From positions 1-64,000 of the forward strand of contig CACYAW010000004.1 in NCBI GenBank assembly GCA_902772455.1: a DNA stretch of 64,000 bases, in the 5' to 3' direction. The notes under the pieces were generated by a model. The model worked only from the letters and a program-made list of their open reading frames with translations. It made no database searches and was not told where the DNA came from. Below are positions 41,491 through 51,004 of the stretch, piece after piece (the stretch's first letter is position 1; each line of letters starts with the position of its first letter). Position numbers and translations under genes: made by a program. This DNA comes from an uncultured Bacteroidales bacterium (lineage in GTDB: Bacteria > Bacteroidota > Bacteroidia > Bacteroidales > Muribaculaceae).

Positions 41491-41937
41491 TGTTAAGAGT
41501 TCTTTGACCTTGGCGCTGATGGCGCGGCCCTCGGCACGGCCTGCGAGTTGCTTGGTAGCGATTCCCATGACCTTGCCCATATCCTTCATACTCGTTGCAC
41601 CGGCCTGCTCGATGATGAACTTGATATGGGCCGTGAGCTCCTCGTCATTCATCTGCTTGGGCAGGAATTCTTCAATGACGGTAGCCTGCAGCAATTCCAC
41701 ATCGGCCAGGTCTTGACGTTGCTGGTCGATGTAGATCTGCGCGCTCTCCTTGCGTTGCTTGGCCATGCGAACAAGCACCTTGAGGGCATTCTCGTCACTC
41801 ACCTCCCCGTTGTTACCCGGGGCGGTCTTGATGAGCAGGAATTCGGCTTTGATACCCCTGAGGGCCTCGAGCCGTCCCTTGTCATGGGCTTTCATCGCTT
41901 CCTTGATGCCATTATTGACTTGATCAAAGATTGTCAT
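41482..41937 (-). CDS. GatB/YqeY domain protein
   Basis: 151 residues, typical YqeY length. Two conserved parts are visible: the N-terminal helical domain (MTIFDQVNNGIKEAMKAHDK, RLEALRGIKAEFLLIK, MAKQRKESAQIYIDQQRQDL) and the GatB_Yqey-type helical tail (SMKDMGKVMGIATKQLAGRA). The tail resembles the tRNA-binding end of GatB/GatE amidotransferases; the free-standing protein has no firm function. ATG at 41937 is chosen over the GTG at 41943. It follows ftsZ by 24 bases, the usual position in Bacteroidetes. Confidence 0.92.
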   Translation of the reverse strand: MTIFDQVNNGIKEAMKAHDKGRLEALRGIKAEFLLIKTAPGNNGEVSDENALKVLVRMAKQRKESAQIYIDQQRQDLADVELLQATVIEEFLPKQMNDEELTAHIKFIIEQAGATSMKDMGKVMGIATKQLAGRAEGRAISAKVKELLTQN

Positions 41938-41961
41938 AGCCACTTTCTCCTGTTATCAGTT

Positions 41962-43380
41962 TTAGTTAAACGACTCGTCCCCAAAGTTAATCGTCTGGGA
42001 GTCGCTGCTGTTGCCACGCTTGGCTGCCTTGGGCACCTCAACGGGGCGCTCATTGCTGGCAGTCTGCTGGCGCTCCTTAATCTGGTTACGGAAGTCAGGC
42101 CTGCGGCCAAAAGTCGTGTTCTTTTCAATCATGTCGATCACGTCGTCATCATCCATCTGATCAGGAGACAGGACAAAATAACGGGCGCTGAGCTGCCTGA
42201 GTGTCATGTCGGAGATAGCCTTATCACCATACTCTGCCTTGAGACGTATATCATCAGCACTCTTGGGATCGGCATGTACCGGCTCACGCCTGGGAGACTG
42301 CACCGTGGGGACAGGAGACTCCTTATCCAGCGACACGTTAAAGCCCGAAGCCAGCACGGTCACCTTGATTTGATCCTCGAGCGTGGTATCAAAGGCCATA
42401 CCCCAAATCACGTCAACCTCCTGATCGAAGTTGGCCATGAACTCCTGAATCTCGTTCATCTCATCCATCAGGAGAGGATACTCGCTATTGGGATTATAGT
42501 AGAAGTTCATCAGAATCTTCTGCGAGCCATATACGTCGCGGTTCTTGAGCAGCGGCGATTCGAGTGCGTCCTCAATAGCCTTGGTCACGCGACGCTCACC
42601 CGTACCATAACCCGAACTGATGATGGCGGCGCCACCATTGCGCAACGTCGTGTTCACATCGTTGAAGTCCAGGTTAATCTTACCCTCAACGGTAATCAGG
42701 TCACTGATGCTGCGCGCAGCAACGGTAAGCGTGTCATCAGCCTTACCGAAAGCATTGGTGAAGTCAAGATCCTTATAGATCTCGGTTAAGCGCTGGTTGT
42801 TAATGATCAGCAGGGCATCGACATACTTGCCCATCTCATCGGCACCACCAAGCGCCTTGAGAATCTTCCTCGGTCCCTCGAACAGGAAGGGAATGGTCAC
42901 AATACCGATGGTGAGGACGCCCTTCTCGTGAGCGATTCGTGCCACAACGGGAGCAGCACCGGTACCGGTACCGCCACCCATACCGGCGGTGATGAAGACC
43001 ATCTTGGTGTCATCGTCAAAGAGGGCAGCGATTTCAGCCTCGCTCTCCTCAGCGGCACGCCTTGCCACATCAGGCACATTTCCCGCACCCAGACCGTGAG
43101 TCGTGTTGGGACCCAGCAGCACGCGGTTGGGCACCGGCGACTGGTTGAGTTGCTGGCGGTCGGTGTTCAAGACGACAAATGAAACACCTTCGATATTCTG
43201 CAAATACATGTGGTTGATGGCGTTGTTGCCGCCACCGCCCACGCCCATCACCTTGATAATGGTACGGGCTTTATCTTTATCCTGAAAGCCTGAATTCTGA
43301 TCCAGTGTGGACATAATGTCCGGACCCGACTCGCGCGAGCCCTGGCTATTCCCACCAAATTTGATTTTATTCTCGTTCAT
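41962..43380 (-). CDS. ftsZ: Cell division protein FtsZ
   Basis: 472 residues, longer than E. coli FtsZ (383). The tubulin-like GTPase has GVGGGGNNAINHM, the signature GGGTGTGAAPVVARIAHEKG, and the T7-loop area with VEGKINLDFNDVNTTL that completes the GTPase site of the next subunit. The extra length is a C-terminal tail of about 110 residues, acidic then basic. A canonical FtsA-binding peptide of the DIPxFLRK kind is not visible; the nearest is PVEVPKAAKRG. FtsZ polymerises at midcell and drives the divisome encoded by the rest of the cluster. Confidence 0.97.
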   Translation of the reverse strand: MNENKIKFGGNSQGSRESGPDIMSTLDQNSGFQDKDKARTIIKVMGVGGGGNNAINHMYLQNIEGVSFVVLNTDRQQLNQSPVPNRVLLGPNTTHGLGAGNVPDVARRAAEESEAEIAALFDDDTKMVFITAGMGGGTGTGAAPVVARIAHEKGVLTIGIVTIPFLFEGPRKILKALGGADEMGKYVDALLIINNQRLTEIYKDLDFTNAFGKADDTLTVAARSISDLITVEGKINLDFNDVNTTLRNGGAAIISSGYGTGERRVTKAIEDALESPLLKNRDVYGSQKILMNFYYNPNSEYPLLMDEMNEIQEFMANFDQEVDVIWGMAFDTTLEDQIKVTVLASGFNVSLDKESPVPTVQSPRREPVHADPKSADDIRLKAEYGDKAISDMTLRQLSARYFVLSPDQMDDDDVIDMIEKNTTFGRRPDFRNQIKERQQTASNERPVEVPKAAKRGNSSDSQTINFGDESFN

Positions 43381-43428
43381 ATTGCGTTATATTTGTTTTA
43401 ATGGTTGGTGATTGGATTCTACATGCGT

Positions 43429-44754
43429 TTACTGGTCATCTTCAGACATGTCATCCTCAGACATCAGGCGTGAGAGCTTGTCGGCCCAAGACTTCCACGG
43501 TTTCTTCTTTTCAGACTTTTTGGCCTTGGTGGTACGGGACTCCTGCACGGGTGTGGGTTCATCGTTCTGGGCAGGCACAGGTCCATCAAATTTAGGACCG
43601 CCATCAACGTACTTATTGAGCTCTACACAGGTCTCACCCGGCTCAATCATCTCGGCAGCCTTTGCCAGCAACGAGAAGACCTCGATGTATTCCAGGCGAT
43701 TGATCTCAGGGTTAAGGATATTCAGGCCCATGGGGTTCTGTCCCTTGCGGACGTTGACCTTAATGGTGTCCTCAATCTTCTGCTGCAAGCCGCCCAGGTG
43801 AGCGCTGCCACCAATCAGGACGATGCTTTGGATATCGTTCGACGAGATGCCGGCATCAGCCAGTTGACGGTTGATGTTGGCGATGATTTCTCCGGTACGG
43901 GCGCTAATGTAGTTGGCGGCATCACGTGCATTCAGCCCCTCGATGCGCACATCGCTCACGTTAACCGGGTCAAGTGGATTATTGATGTTCTTCTTGACGT
44001 TCTCGGCAGTTTCCTCAATCACGTTAAGGCCGGTCATCACGTCACGGGTAAGGTTGCGTCCGCCCAGGGGAAGGGTGCACAGGTAGATGAGCGCCTTATT
44101 CTTATAGATGGTTACCGTAGTGGTCTCGGCACCCATGTCCACGAGCATGCAGCCCAGTTCACGGTCACTCTCGCTCAGGATCTGTTCGGCCACAGCCAAC
44201 GGGGTAACGATATAATCCTTGACAGGAATGCCAAAGGTCATCAAACGATTAAGGTTGAGCTTGAGCGACGGCTTGGCAACAATCAGGTTGACCTTGATCT
44301 TTATCGTTGAGCCGAACTGACCTACGGGATTCATGGTCTCCACCTTGTCCACATAGTAAGCCCTGGGCACGATATCCACCGTGTCATGGTTGCGGATAGG
44401 GGTGCTGGTGGCGTCATGAATGATACGGTCGATGAGTTCTTTGGTGATCGGCTCGGTGGAGTCCACACTGCGGTTCACCTCGCTCACGATGCTGTGCAGC
44501 GAGCGGCCGCTCACACCCATATACACCTGGGTAATGCGTCCGTCCACCATACCCTCCAGGTTCTTGAGGATGCGGTTCACACTGCTCTTGATATTCTCAA
44601 CATTCTGCACGATGCCATACCTCACGCTATTGAGGTGCCGCTCCTCTTGCAGATGCTTAACACTCAAGTATCCTGCCGATGTCTTCTCGGCAATGGCTCC
44701 AACAATTTTAGAGCTTCCGATTTCAAGTGCTACAATGTACTGGTTCTTTTCCAT
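43429..44754 (-). CDS. ftsA: Cell division protein FtsA
   Basis: 441 residues. Actin-like ATPase that tethers FtsZ to the membrane. Visible parts: IVALEIGSSKIVGAIAEKTS (phosphate 1), the SHS2/1C insertion (about 85-165), GCMLVDMGAETTTVTIYKN (phosphate 2) and VLIGGSAHLGGLQQKI (adenosine motif). The C-terminus has a Pro/Lys linker and a short amphipathic helix (SWADKLSRLM) that should bind membrane, followed by an acidic tail (SEDDMSEDDQ). It lies 48 bases upstream of ftsZ. Confidence 0.95.
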   Translation of the reverse strand: MEKNQYIVALEIGSSKIVGAIAEKTSAGYLSVKHLQEERHLNSVRYGIVQNVENIKSSVNRILKNLEGMVDGRITQVYMGVSGRSLHSIVSEVNRSVDSTEPITKELIDRIIHDATSTPIRNHDTVDIVPRAYYVDKVETMNPVGQFGSTIKIKVNLIVAKPSLKLNLNRLMTFGIPVKDYIVTPLAVAEQILSESDRELGCMLVDMGAETTTVTIYKNKALIYLCTLPLGGRNLTRDVMTGLNVIEETAENVKKNINNPLDPVNVSDVRIEGLNARDAANYISARTGEIIANINRQLADAGISSNDIQSIVLIGGSAHLGGLQQKIEDTIKVNVRKGQNPMGLNILNPEINRLEYIEVFSLLAKAAEMIEPGETCVELNKYVDGGPKFDGPVPAQNDEPTPVQESRTTKAKKSEKKKPWKSWADKLSRLMSEDDMSEDDQ

Positions 44755-44795
44755 AAAAGTGATTGCTATATTTTTGTGTTATTGTTTTATATAGT

Positions 44796-45722
44796 TTAAT
44801 TACTCTTCTTTTGGTTTTTGCTGTCAGTCTTTTGGGAATCGTCCTGCGCGGGCTTTTTCTCGTTTGCCTTGGCGGCCTTTTCCTGCTGTTCGGCCTTTTT
44901 GGCTTCGGCAGCGGTGCCAACGGTCATGGTCTGGATATCAGGAGCCTGTTCATCATCATCGGGAGCGTCGATGATAACGGGTTGCACGGCCTTGTTTCGG
45001 CGCGTTGCCACCACCTGATGATTCCACTTGACCGAGATGGTGTCAAATGTGTTCCACCCGCGCTTGGGCATCACCTCTTTGTAGAACAGCTTTAGCTTGG
45101 CAAACTTGTTGTCCAACCCCGAGGCGTGACCGATGTTGATGACGTGGCCGCTGATGGCAGGCACCAGAATGATATTGTTGGTGTCACGCATGATATACAT
45201 GGTCACCAGCGAGTGCAGCAGCGAGTCTCCCTCGACATAGTCGATGAGCGGCAGCAGGCGCGTGGGAGGGAATTTGCGGTTGAAATGGCCCTGCACCACA
45301 GGCACGTCGCTGTGATAGTAGTTCGAGGCAGACATGTGCTTGCCGGCGCGGTTCACATAATAGGAGTTGTCGCCGTCAAAGACGCGGAACACCGGCACAA
45401 GCTGGCTCACGCGTATCAGCAGCCGGCCATCCTGGCACTTCACGATGTCGGCGTTCTCCAGATAGGGCGAGAGACGCAAGACTTCCTCGATTTTTGAGGC
45501 ATCAATGTCTCCCATGCGTTTTCCCTCCACCTTGATGCCTTGGCTCTTGAGGTCATTGAGCACGCCCTGGGGGGTGACAAACGCAGTGCTGTCGGCATTG
45601 ATGACCTGTACCTCGACACCGGTACACAGCTCACCCCGCGACTTATCTCTCGCCCACAGGATTCCGATGACGAGAGCTATCGCAAGGACAGCCAGAATAC
45701 TATTTTGTATCAGTCGTTTCAA
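44796..45722 (-). CDS. ftsQ: Cell division protein FtsQ
   Basis: 308 residues. One N-terminal membrane helix (NSILAVLAIALVIGILWARD), then a POTRA-like segment (VEVQVINADSTAFVTPQGVL, LENADIVKCQDGRLLIRVSQ) and the beta domain (FDTISVKWNHQVVATR). The C-terminal 60 residues are low-complexity Ala/Lys/Glu. Bitopic scaffold that links FtsL and FtsI to the rest of the divisome in the periplasm. The start codon is a TTG that overlaps the murC stop (TTGA at 45719-45722), a form of translational coupling. Confidence 0.88.
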   Translation of the reverse strand: MKRLIQNSILAVLAIALVIGILWARDKSRGELCTGVEVQVINADSTAFVTPQGVLNDLKSQGIKVEGKRMGDIDASKIEEVLRLSPYLENADIVKCQDGRLLIRVSQLVPVFRVFDGDNSYYVNRAGKHMSASNYYHSDVPVVQGHFNRKFPPTRLLPLIDYVEGDSLLHSLVTMYIMRDTNNIILVPAISGHVINIGHASGLDNKFAKLKLFYKEVMPKRGWNTFDTISVKWNHQVVATRRNKAVQPVIIDAPDDDEQAPDIQTMTVGTAAEAKKAEQQEKAAKANEKKPAQDDSQKTDSKNQKKSN

Positions 45723-47101
45723 CGCCTTTGTTTCTTGAATTCAAAGCATATTTGTGGCAGCAGATTGGCGATATCGCCGGCACCCGCAGTCAATAAAACG
45801 TCAAAATTACTCAATTCTATTGATTCAATCAAATTTTCTTTCGAGTAAATACATTTTTTTGTGCTGGTGACCTGTTCGAGGATCATTTCACTGGTCACTC
45901 CGGGAATGGGTTCCTCGCGTGCAGGATAGATAGGCAGCAAAATCACCTCGTCGGCCAGCGACAGCGCCTGTGCAAACCCTGGAGCGAAGTCACGGGTGCG
46001 GGTGTACAGGTGAGGCTGGAAGATGACGGTCAAACGGCGGTCGGGGTACAGATCGCGCACCGACTTGATGCTGGCCTTCAGCTCTCCGGGATGGTGGGCG
46101 TAATCGTCTATCATCACCCTACCCTGCTTGCCTGGTTCCTTGAGCCAGAACTCGAAACGGCGCTTGGGACCCATGAACGACGCCATCGCCTTGCGCATGG
46201 CCTCTGCGGGCGCCTCGATAAGGCGGCATGCCGCCATCGCGGCAATGGAGTTCTCGATATTGATATCGACAGGAACGCCCAGACCGATGTCATTAATCGT
46301 CTCCCAAGGCGTCACCAAATCAAAGGTGATTTCACCGTCGCCCTTGCGGATATTGGTGGCATGAAAATCGCCATCCTCGCGGCCATAGGTATAGGTCTTA
46401 ACACCCTCTTGCACACGGGGTTTCATTTCCAATCCAGTGTGAATGATGAGGGAACCGCCAGGCTGGATAAGCTCGGTGAAATGGGCGAAACTCTCCAGAT
46501 AGGCTTCGGCGGTGCCGTAGATATCCAGATGGTCAGGTTCTGTAGAGGTTACCACGGCGATATAGGGTCGCAGGTGATGGAACGAGCGGTCAAACTCATC
46601 GGCCTCGATAACCGAGTAAGGGCTCGTCGCCGACAGCAGGAAATTGCTGTCATAGTTGCGCAGCACACCGCCCAAGAAGGCGTTGCAGCCGATACCCGAA
46701 TCATGCAGGATATGGGCGGCCATGCTCGACGTCGTGGTCTTGCCATGGGTGCCGGCAAAACAGAGTCCTTTGCTGTGGGAGGTCACCACACCCAGCAGGG
46801 CGGCACGCTTGAGCACCTCAAAGCCACCGTTGCGAAAGTAGGTCAAGCCCTTGTGGCTATCGGGAACGGCGGGAGTATAAACCACCAGTGTGCGTTCAGG
46901 GTCACGGCAGTAATCGGGAATCAAATCCGGGTCCTCGTCAAAGTCGATGTGAACCCCTTCTTGCTGCAGTGCTGCGGTCAAGTCGCTCGGTGTGCGGTCA
47001 TAACCGGCGACACGCTTGCCCTGAGCCAGGAAATAGCGCTCCAGGGCAGCCATTCCGATGCCGCCAGCACCCACAAAATATAATGAATCAAACTCTTTCA
47101 T
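45719..47101 (-). CDS. murC: UDP-N-acetylmuramate-L-alanine ligase
   Basis: 460 residues, standard Mur ligase with three domains. Adds L-Ala to UDP-MurNAc in the cytoplasm. The N-terminal FVGAGGIGMAALERYFLAQG binds UDP; the ATP loop is FAGTHGKTTTSSMAAHIL; the central domain shows EADEFDRSFHHLRP; the C-terminal domain contains VMIDDYAHHPGELKASI and IFQPHLYTRTRDF. Gene order murG-murC-ftsQ is as in other Bacteroidales. The stop overlaps the ftsQ start. Confidence 0.96.
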   Translation of the reverse strand: MKEFDSLYFVGAGGIGMAALERYFLAQGKRVAGYDRTPSDLTAALQQEGVHIDFDEDPDLIPDYCRDPERTLVVYTPAVPDSHKGLTYFRNGGFEVLKRAALLGVVTSHSKGLCFAGTHGKTTTSSMAAHILHDSGIGCNAFLGGVLRNYDSNFLLSATSPYSVIEADEFDRSFHHLRPYIAVVTSTEPDHLDIYGTAEAYLESFAHFTELIQPGGSLIIHTGLEMKPRVQEGVKTYTYGREDGDFHATNIRKGDGEITFDLVTPWETINDIGLGVPVDINIENSIAAMAACRLIEAPAEAMRKAMASFMGPKRRFEFWLKEPGKQGRVMIDDYAHHPGELKASIKSVRDLYPDRRLTVIFQPHLYTRTRDFAPGFAQALSLADEVILLPIYPAREEPIPGVTSEMILEQVTSTKKCIYSKENLIESIELSNFDVLLTAGAGDIANLLPQICFEFKKQRR

Positions 47102-47119
47102 TTTTCCTATGTTGTTTTG

Positions 47120-48247
47120 TTAAGCCTTCTTCTTTTCAATGATTTTCTCTACCTCGTCAACGATGCGCTCGGCAGCGTCACGAAGTGCCATCTGCAACAC
47201 ATTGTTGCTCAGCGAAGCGGTTTTCTCGCTGTCGGCAACGGTGTCAAGCATGGTGTCCACAAGCTGCTGTCCGGCATCGGCATCGGTGACCATGATGGCG
47301 GCGCCACGGGTCGAGAGGGCAAGGGCGTTCTTGGTCTGGTGATCCTCGGCGACATTGGGCGAGGGAACCAGGATAGCGGCTTTGCCCAGCAATTGCAGCT
47401 CGGAGATGGAGCTGGCACCGGCACGCGAAACGACAAGGTCGGCGGCACGATAGGCCATATCCATGTTGCTGATAAAGGCCATCTGAGCCACATTCTTCAC
47501 CCCTGAGGCCTCAAGCGCCTCGCGGCACTGCTGGTCATAAATCTTGCCCGTTTGCCAAATGACCTGCACGTCATGGACGTTGCCTATCTTTTCCAACCCG
47601 TCGATAATGGCGTTGTTGATGGTGCGGGCTCCCAGGCTACCGCCAATGATGAGTATGGTCTTCTTGTTGGGGTCCATTCCCATGGCCTGACGGGCCTGCT
47701 CAGACGTGGCACCGCATTCCAGCAGGTTGCGCCTCACAGGATTGCCCGTGAGCACAATCTTCTCGGCAGGGAAGAATCGCTCCATGCCATCATAGGCGAC
47801 ACAGATGCAGTCGGCCTTGGCAGCCAGCAGCTTGTTGGTCACGCCGGCATACGAGTTCTGCTCCTGCAAGAGCGTGGGAATGCCCTGTTTTTGAGCCTCC
47901 TTGAGCATGGGGCCGCTGGCATATCCGCCAACGCCAATCGCGATGTCGGGCTTGAAGTCCTTGAGGATCTTGCGCGCCAAGCCCATGCTTTTGAACAAGC
48001 GTGCCACGACCTTGAAGTTGCGAAGCAGATGCTTGCGGTCAAAGCCGCTCACAGGCAAACCGATGATGTTATAGCCTGCGGCAGGCACTTTTTCCATTTC
48101 CATGCGCCCCTCGGCACCGACAAACAGGATTTTTGCTTCAGGATGGCGACGGCGCACCTCATTGGCAATCGACAATGCGGGGAATATGTGCCCACCGGTA
48201 CCGCCACCGCTCACCAGTACATTGAGTTGTTGATTATTTCCAGACAT
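47120..48247 (-). CDS. murG: UDP-GlcNAc:lipid I GlcNAc transferase
   Basis: 375 residues. GT-B enzyme that makes lipid II at the inner face of the cytoplasmic membrane. Motifs: VSGGGTGGHIFPALSIANEV, GVGGYASGPML, LLQEQNSYAGVTNKLLA, LTGNPVRRNLL and the donor site VVSRAGASSISELQLLGKAA. The ATG at 48247 gives the canonical start; it lies inside the end of ftsW (14-base overlap), so the two genes are translationally coupled. Confidence 0.97.
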   Translation of the reverse strand: MSGNNQQLNVLVSGGGTGGHIFPALSIANEVRRRHPEAKILFVGAEGRMEMEKVPAAGYNIIGLPVSGFDRKHLLRNFKVVARLFKSMGLARKILKDFKPDIAIGVGGYASGPMLKEAQKQGIPTLLQEQNSYAGVTNKLLAAKADCICVAYDGMERFFPAEKIVLTGNPVRRNLLECGATSEQARQAMGMDPNKKTILIIGGSLGARTINNAIIDGLEKIGNVHDVQVIWQTGKIYDQQCREALEASGVKNVAQMAFISNMDMAYRAADLVVSRAGASSISELQLLGKAAILVPSPNVAEDHQTKNALALSTRGAAIMVTDADAGQQLVDTMLDTVADSEKTASLSNNVLQMALRDAAERIVDEVEKIIEKKKA

Positions 48248-49598
48248 TTCTAACAGGTATTTCAGTTGGGTTTTCGGCGTCAAGACCCTCGATAATGGGA
48301 GTCTCTTCAACCTTATTTTTCTTATTGCCATAGTTGGCGATGGTGCGGCTCACGCTCAACATCACGCCAAAGGCTACACTAATCACGATAATCGAGGTGC
48401 CACCCTTGGAAATGAGCGGCAGTGGCTGGCCCGACACGGGGAACACGCCCACGTTGATGGCCATGTGGAACAGCGCCTGGAATGTGATGAACGACGCCAT
48501 TCCGATTACGAGCAGCGAGGGCAGCACGCGCTTGCTACGGCGCACAATCATTGCGGCTCGTCCCAGCAGGGACAGGTACAGCAGCAATACGAAGATGCCG
48601 CCCACAAAGCCCCACTCCTCGACAATAATCGAGTAGATATAGTCGCTGAAGGCCAGCGGCAGACGGCTGCACTCCCTGGACTTGCCCACGCCAAAGCGGA
48701 TAATGCCGCCGTTAGCCTGAGCCATGCGCGAGAACATCTCCTGCTGATTCTTGGCGGTGATGTCGCGGTACACCAGCGAGTCGCTGTGCCACCAGTCATG
48801 CAGACGCTTCTTCCATGTGCCTGTACGCGCCACCTCTTCCTTGGCGCCCGACCCTGTGGGCATTTCGTCAACCATTCCGTCGCCCGTGTGGGCAGTGCAC
48901 TGCATCTCCTTTTGCGTGTCCTTGAACACTTCTTCCTTCTTGTCATTGCTGTTCTTGATGATGACAAAGAAGCCGAACATGATGCCGAAGAACAGCATCA
49001 GGATGCCGATTTTCTTGAATCGCGCACCGCCAATGAGCAGCATCGAGCCGCTGATGGCAATCAGCAGCAACGTGTTGGTCAAACCGCTGCGGATCATCAG
49101 GCCGCCATACAGGGCCACCACCACGGCCGCAGCGACAAGACCGTTAGTGCTGATGTCCTGATTCTTTTGGCTCTTGGCGAAGATATAGGACAACATGGTG
49201 ACAATCGACAACTTGGCCAGCTCGGCAGGCTGTAGCGTCACGCCAGGCAAAATCGTCATGGCACGCCTGGCGCCGTTGATGATCTCGCCAAAAAACATGA
49301 CGTACACCAGACTGAATACCGTTATGATGGCCAAGCCTGGAATCATGGCGTACAGGAATGCAGGTCTATTGTAATCCACGCGCTGCAGCAGCACGACACA
49401 CACGGCGCCGACTGCCAGAAAGAGACATTGCTTGATGATGGGCATATATATGCCCTGAGAGGCGATCTCGCGGCTCGATGCGCTATAGCTCTCAACGATG
49501 GAAATGATGAGCAGCATGATGTAAATGCCCCAAATCCACGGATCGCCGAATTTTTGAGAAATCTCGGTATATCTATTGGTCTTTTCGCTTGGTGACAT
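48234..49598 (-). CDS. ftsW: SEDS-family peptidoglycan glycosyltransferase FtsW
   Basis: 454 residues with ten membrane helices. SEDS proteins polymerise lipid II at the septum together with FtsI. Signature segments: IVESYSASSREIA in the first loop, GARRAMTILPGVTLQPAELA, DYIYSIIVEEWGFVGG and the last loop VFPVSGQPLPLISKGGTSI. The main periplasmic loop (about residues 215-310) is long and hydrophilic, with KKEEVFKDTQKEM and TWKKRLHDWWH; loops of this kind occur in other Bacteroidetes. It overlaps murG. Confidence 0.95.
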   Translation of the reverse strand: MSPSEKTNRYTEISQKFGDPWIWGIYIMLLIISIVESYSASSREIASQGIYMPIIKQCLFLAVGAVCVVLLQRVDYNRPAFLYAMIPGLAIITVFSLVYVMFFGEIINGARRAMTILPGVTLQPAELAKLSIVTMLSYIFAKSQKNQDISTNGLVAAAVVVALYGGLMIRSGLTNTLLLIAISGSMLLIGGARFKKIGILMLFFGIMFGFFVIIKNSNDKKEEVFKDTQKEMQCTAHTGDGMVDEMPTGSGAKEEVARTGTWKKRLHDWWHSDSLVYRDITAKNQQEMFSRMAQANGGIIRFGVGKSRECSRLPLAFSDYIYSIIVEEWGFVGGIFVLLLYLSLLGRAAMIVRRSKRVLPSLLVIGMASFITFQALFHMAINVGVFPVSGQPLPLISKGGTSIIVISVAFGVMLSVSRTIANYGNKKNKVEETPIIEGLDAENPTEIPVRNVWK

Positions 49599-49625
49599 AT
49601 CGCGATAAAGGAATTAGTCAGTGGG

Positions 49626-50975
49626 TTATCGGTTAGCTTTCATTTGCTTAACACACTCCTTGAACTGATTGCCGCGGTCGGCCATGCCGTTGAACAGGTC
49701 GAAGCTGGCGCAGCAGGGCGACAGCAACACGGTGTAACCTTCATGAGCCAGTTCACGGCACTTGTCCATGCACTCGGGCATGCTCCGGGCATCGGTCACC
49801 ACCGGCACCTTACCGTCAAAGAACTCATGCAGCTTGGCGTTGTCAACACCCAGGCACACGATGGCGGCCACCTTTTGCTTGACCAGCGGCTCGATCTGGC
49901 TGTAGTCATTACCCTTGTCAATACCGCCCAGGATGAGCACACAGGGCTCATTCACGCTTTCAAGGGCATACCAGCAGGCATCAACGTTGGTCGCTTTGCT
50001 GTCGTTGATATAGCGCACGCCATCCACCGTATCGACATATTCCAGGCGGTGAGGTACGGCCTCAAAGTCGGCCAAAGCCTCGCGGATGACATCCTTGCGG
50101 ATATCAAACACCTGGGCCGACAAACCTGCAGCCATGGTGTTATACACGTTGTGAAGACCCTTCAGGGCGAGTTGGTCACGGGCAATGTCCCAGCGGTCGC
50201 CGTCAACGTTGAAGTTGAGCACGCCGTCATGCACCCATGCCGCCTTGCTGTCGTCATCGTCGGCAGTGAAGCTGAGCAGCCTGGATTCCAGGTGGTGCTG
50301 ACGCAGCTGCGAGGCGATGATGGGATCGTTGTGCCAGAAGATGAAGGAGTCGTCGTCAGTCTGGTTCTGCGTGATGCGGAATTTGGCAGCGGCATAGTTC
50401 TCCATCTTGTAGTCATAGCGGTCCAGATGGTCAGGCGTGATGTTGAGCAGCACGGCCACATTGGCCTTGAACTCATACATGTTGTCGAGCTGGAAACTGC
50501 TCAACTCGATGATATACACGTCATGGTGCTCGGTAGCCACCTGCAACGCCAGGCTGCGGCCCACGTTACCAGCCAGTCCCACATTCAGACCGGCTTTCTT
50601 GAAAATGTGGTAAGTGAGCTTGGTGGTCGTGGTCTTGCCGTTGCTGCCGGTGATGCACACCATCTTGGCATCGGTATAACGGCCCGCAAACTCGATTTCG
50701 CTCACGATGGGAATGCCTTTTTCGATGGCCTGCGCCACCATGGGAGCGGTGTCGGGGATGCCGGGGCTCTTGACGATCTCATCGGCGTTGAGGATTTTCT
50801 CGGGGGTATGGCCTCCTTCCTCCCAGGCGATATCATACTTGTCGAGCATGTCCTTGTAGGTCTGACCGATGTTGCCGGCGTCGCTCAGCCACACGTCCAT
50901 GCCTTTTACCTTAGCGAGCACCGCGGCTCCTGCGCCGCTCTCGCCTCCGCCTAATACTACTAATCGTTTTGCCAT
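49626..50975 (-). CDS. murD: UDP-N-acetylmuramoylalanine-D-glutamate ligase
   Basis: 449 residues. Adds D-Glu to UDP-MurNAc-L-Ala. The N-terminal VVLGGGESGAGAAVLAKVKG binds UDP, ITGSNGKTTTTKLTYHIFKK is the ATP loop, ELSSFQLDNM and NITPDHLDRYDYKMENYAAA are typical MurD stretches, and PHRLEYVDTVDGVRYINDSK marks the linker to the C-terminal domain. Length and order are normal. It lies 27 bases before ftsW. Confidence 0.97.
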   Translation of the reverse strand: MAKRLVVLGGGESGAGAAVLAKVKGMDVWLSDAGNIGQTYKDMLDKYDIAWEEGGHTPEKILNADEIVKSPGIPDTAPMVAQAIEKGIPIVSEIEFAGRYTDAKMVCITGSNGKTTTTKLTYHIFKKAGLNVGLAGNVGRSLALQVATEHHDVYIIELSSFQLDNMYEFKANVAVLLNITPDHLDRYDYKMENYAAAKFRITQNQTDDDSFIFWHNDPIIASQLRQHHLESRLLSFTADDDDSKAAWVHDGVLNFNVDGDRWDIARDQLALKGLHNVYNTMAAGLSAQVFDIRKDVIREALADFEAVPHRLEYVDTVDGVRYINDSKATNVDACWYALESVNEPCVLILGGIDKGNDYSQIEPLVKQKVAAIVCLGVDNAKLHEFFDGKVPVVTDARSMPECMDKCRELAHEGYTVLLSPCCASFDLFNGMADRGNQFKECVKQMKANR

Positions 50976-51004
50976 ATATTATCTTGTCTGTTAGTCGGGT
51001 AGAA

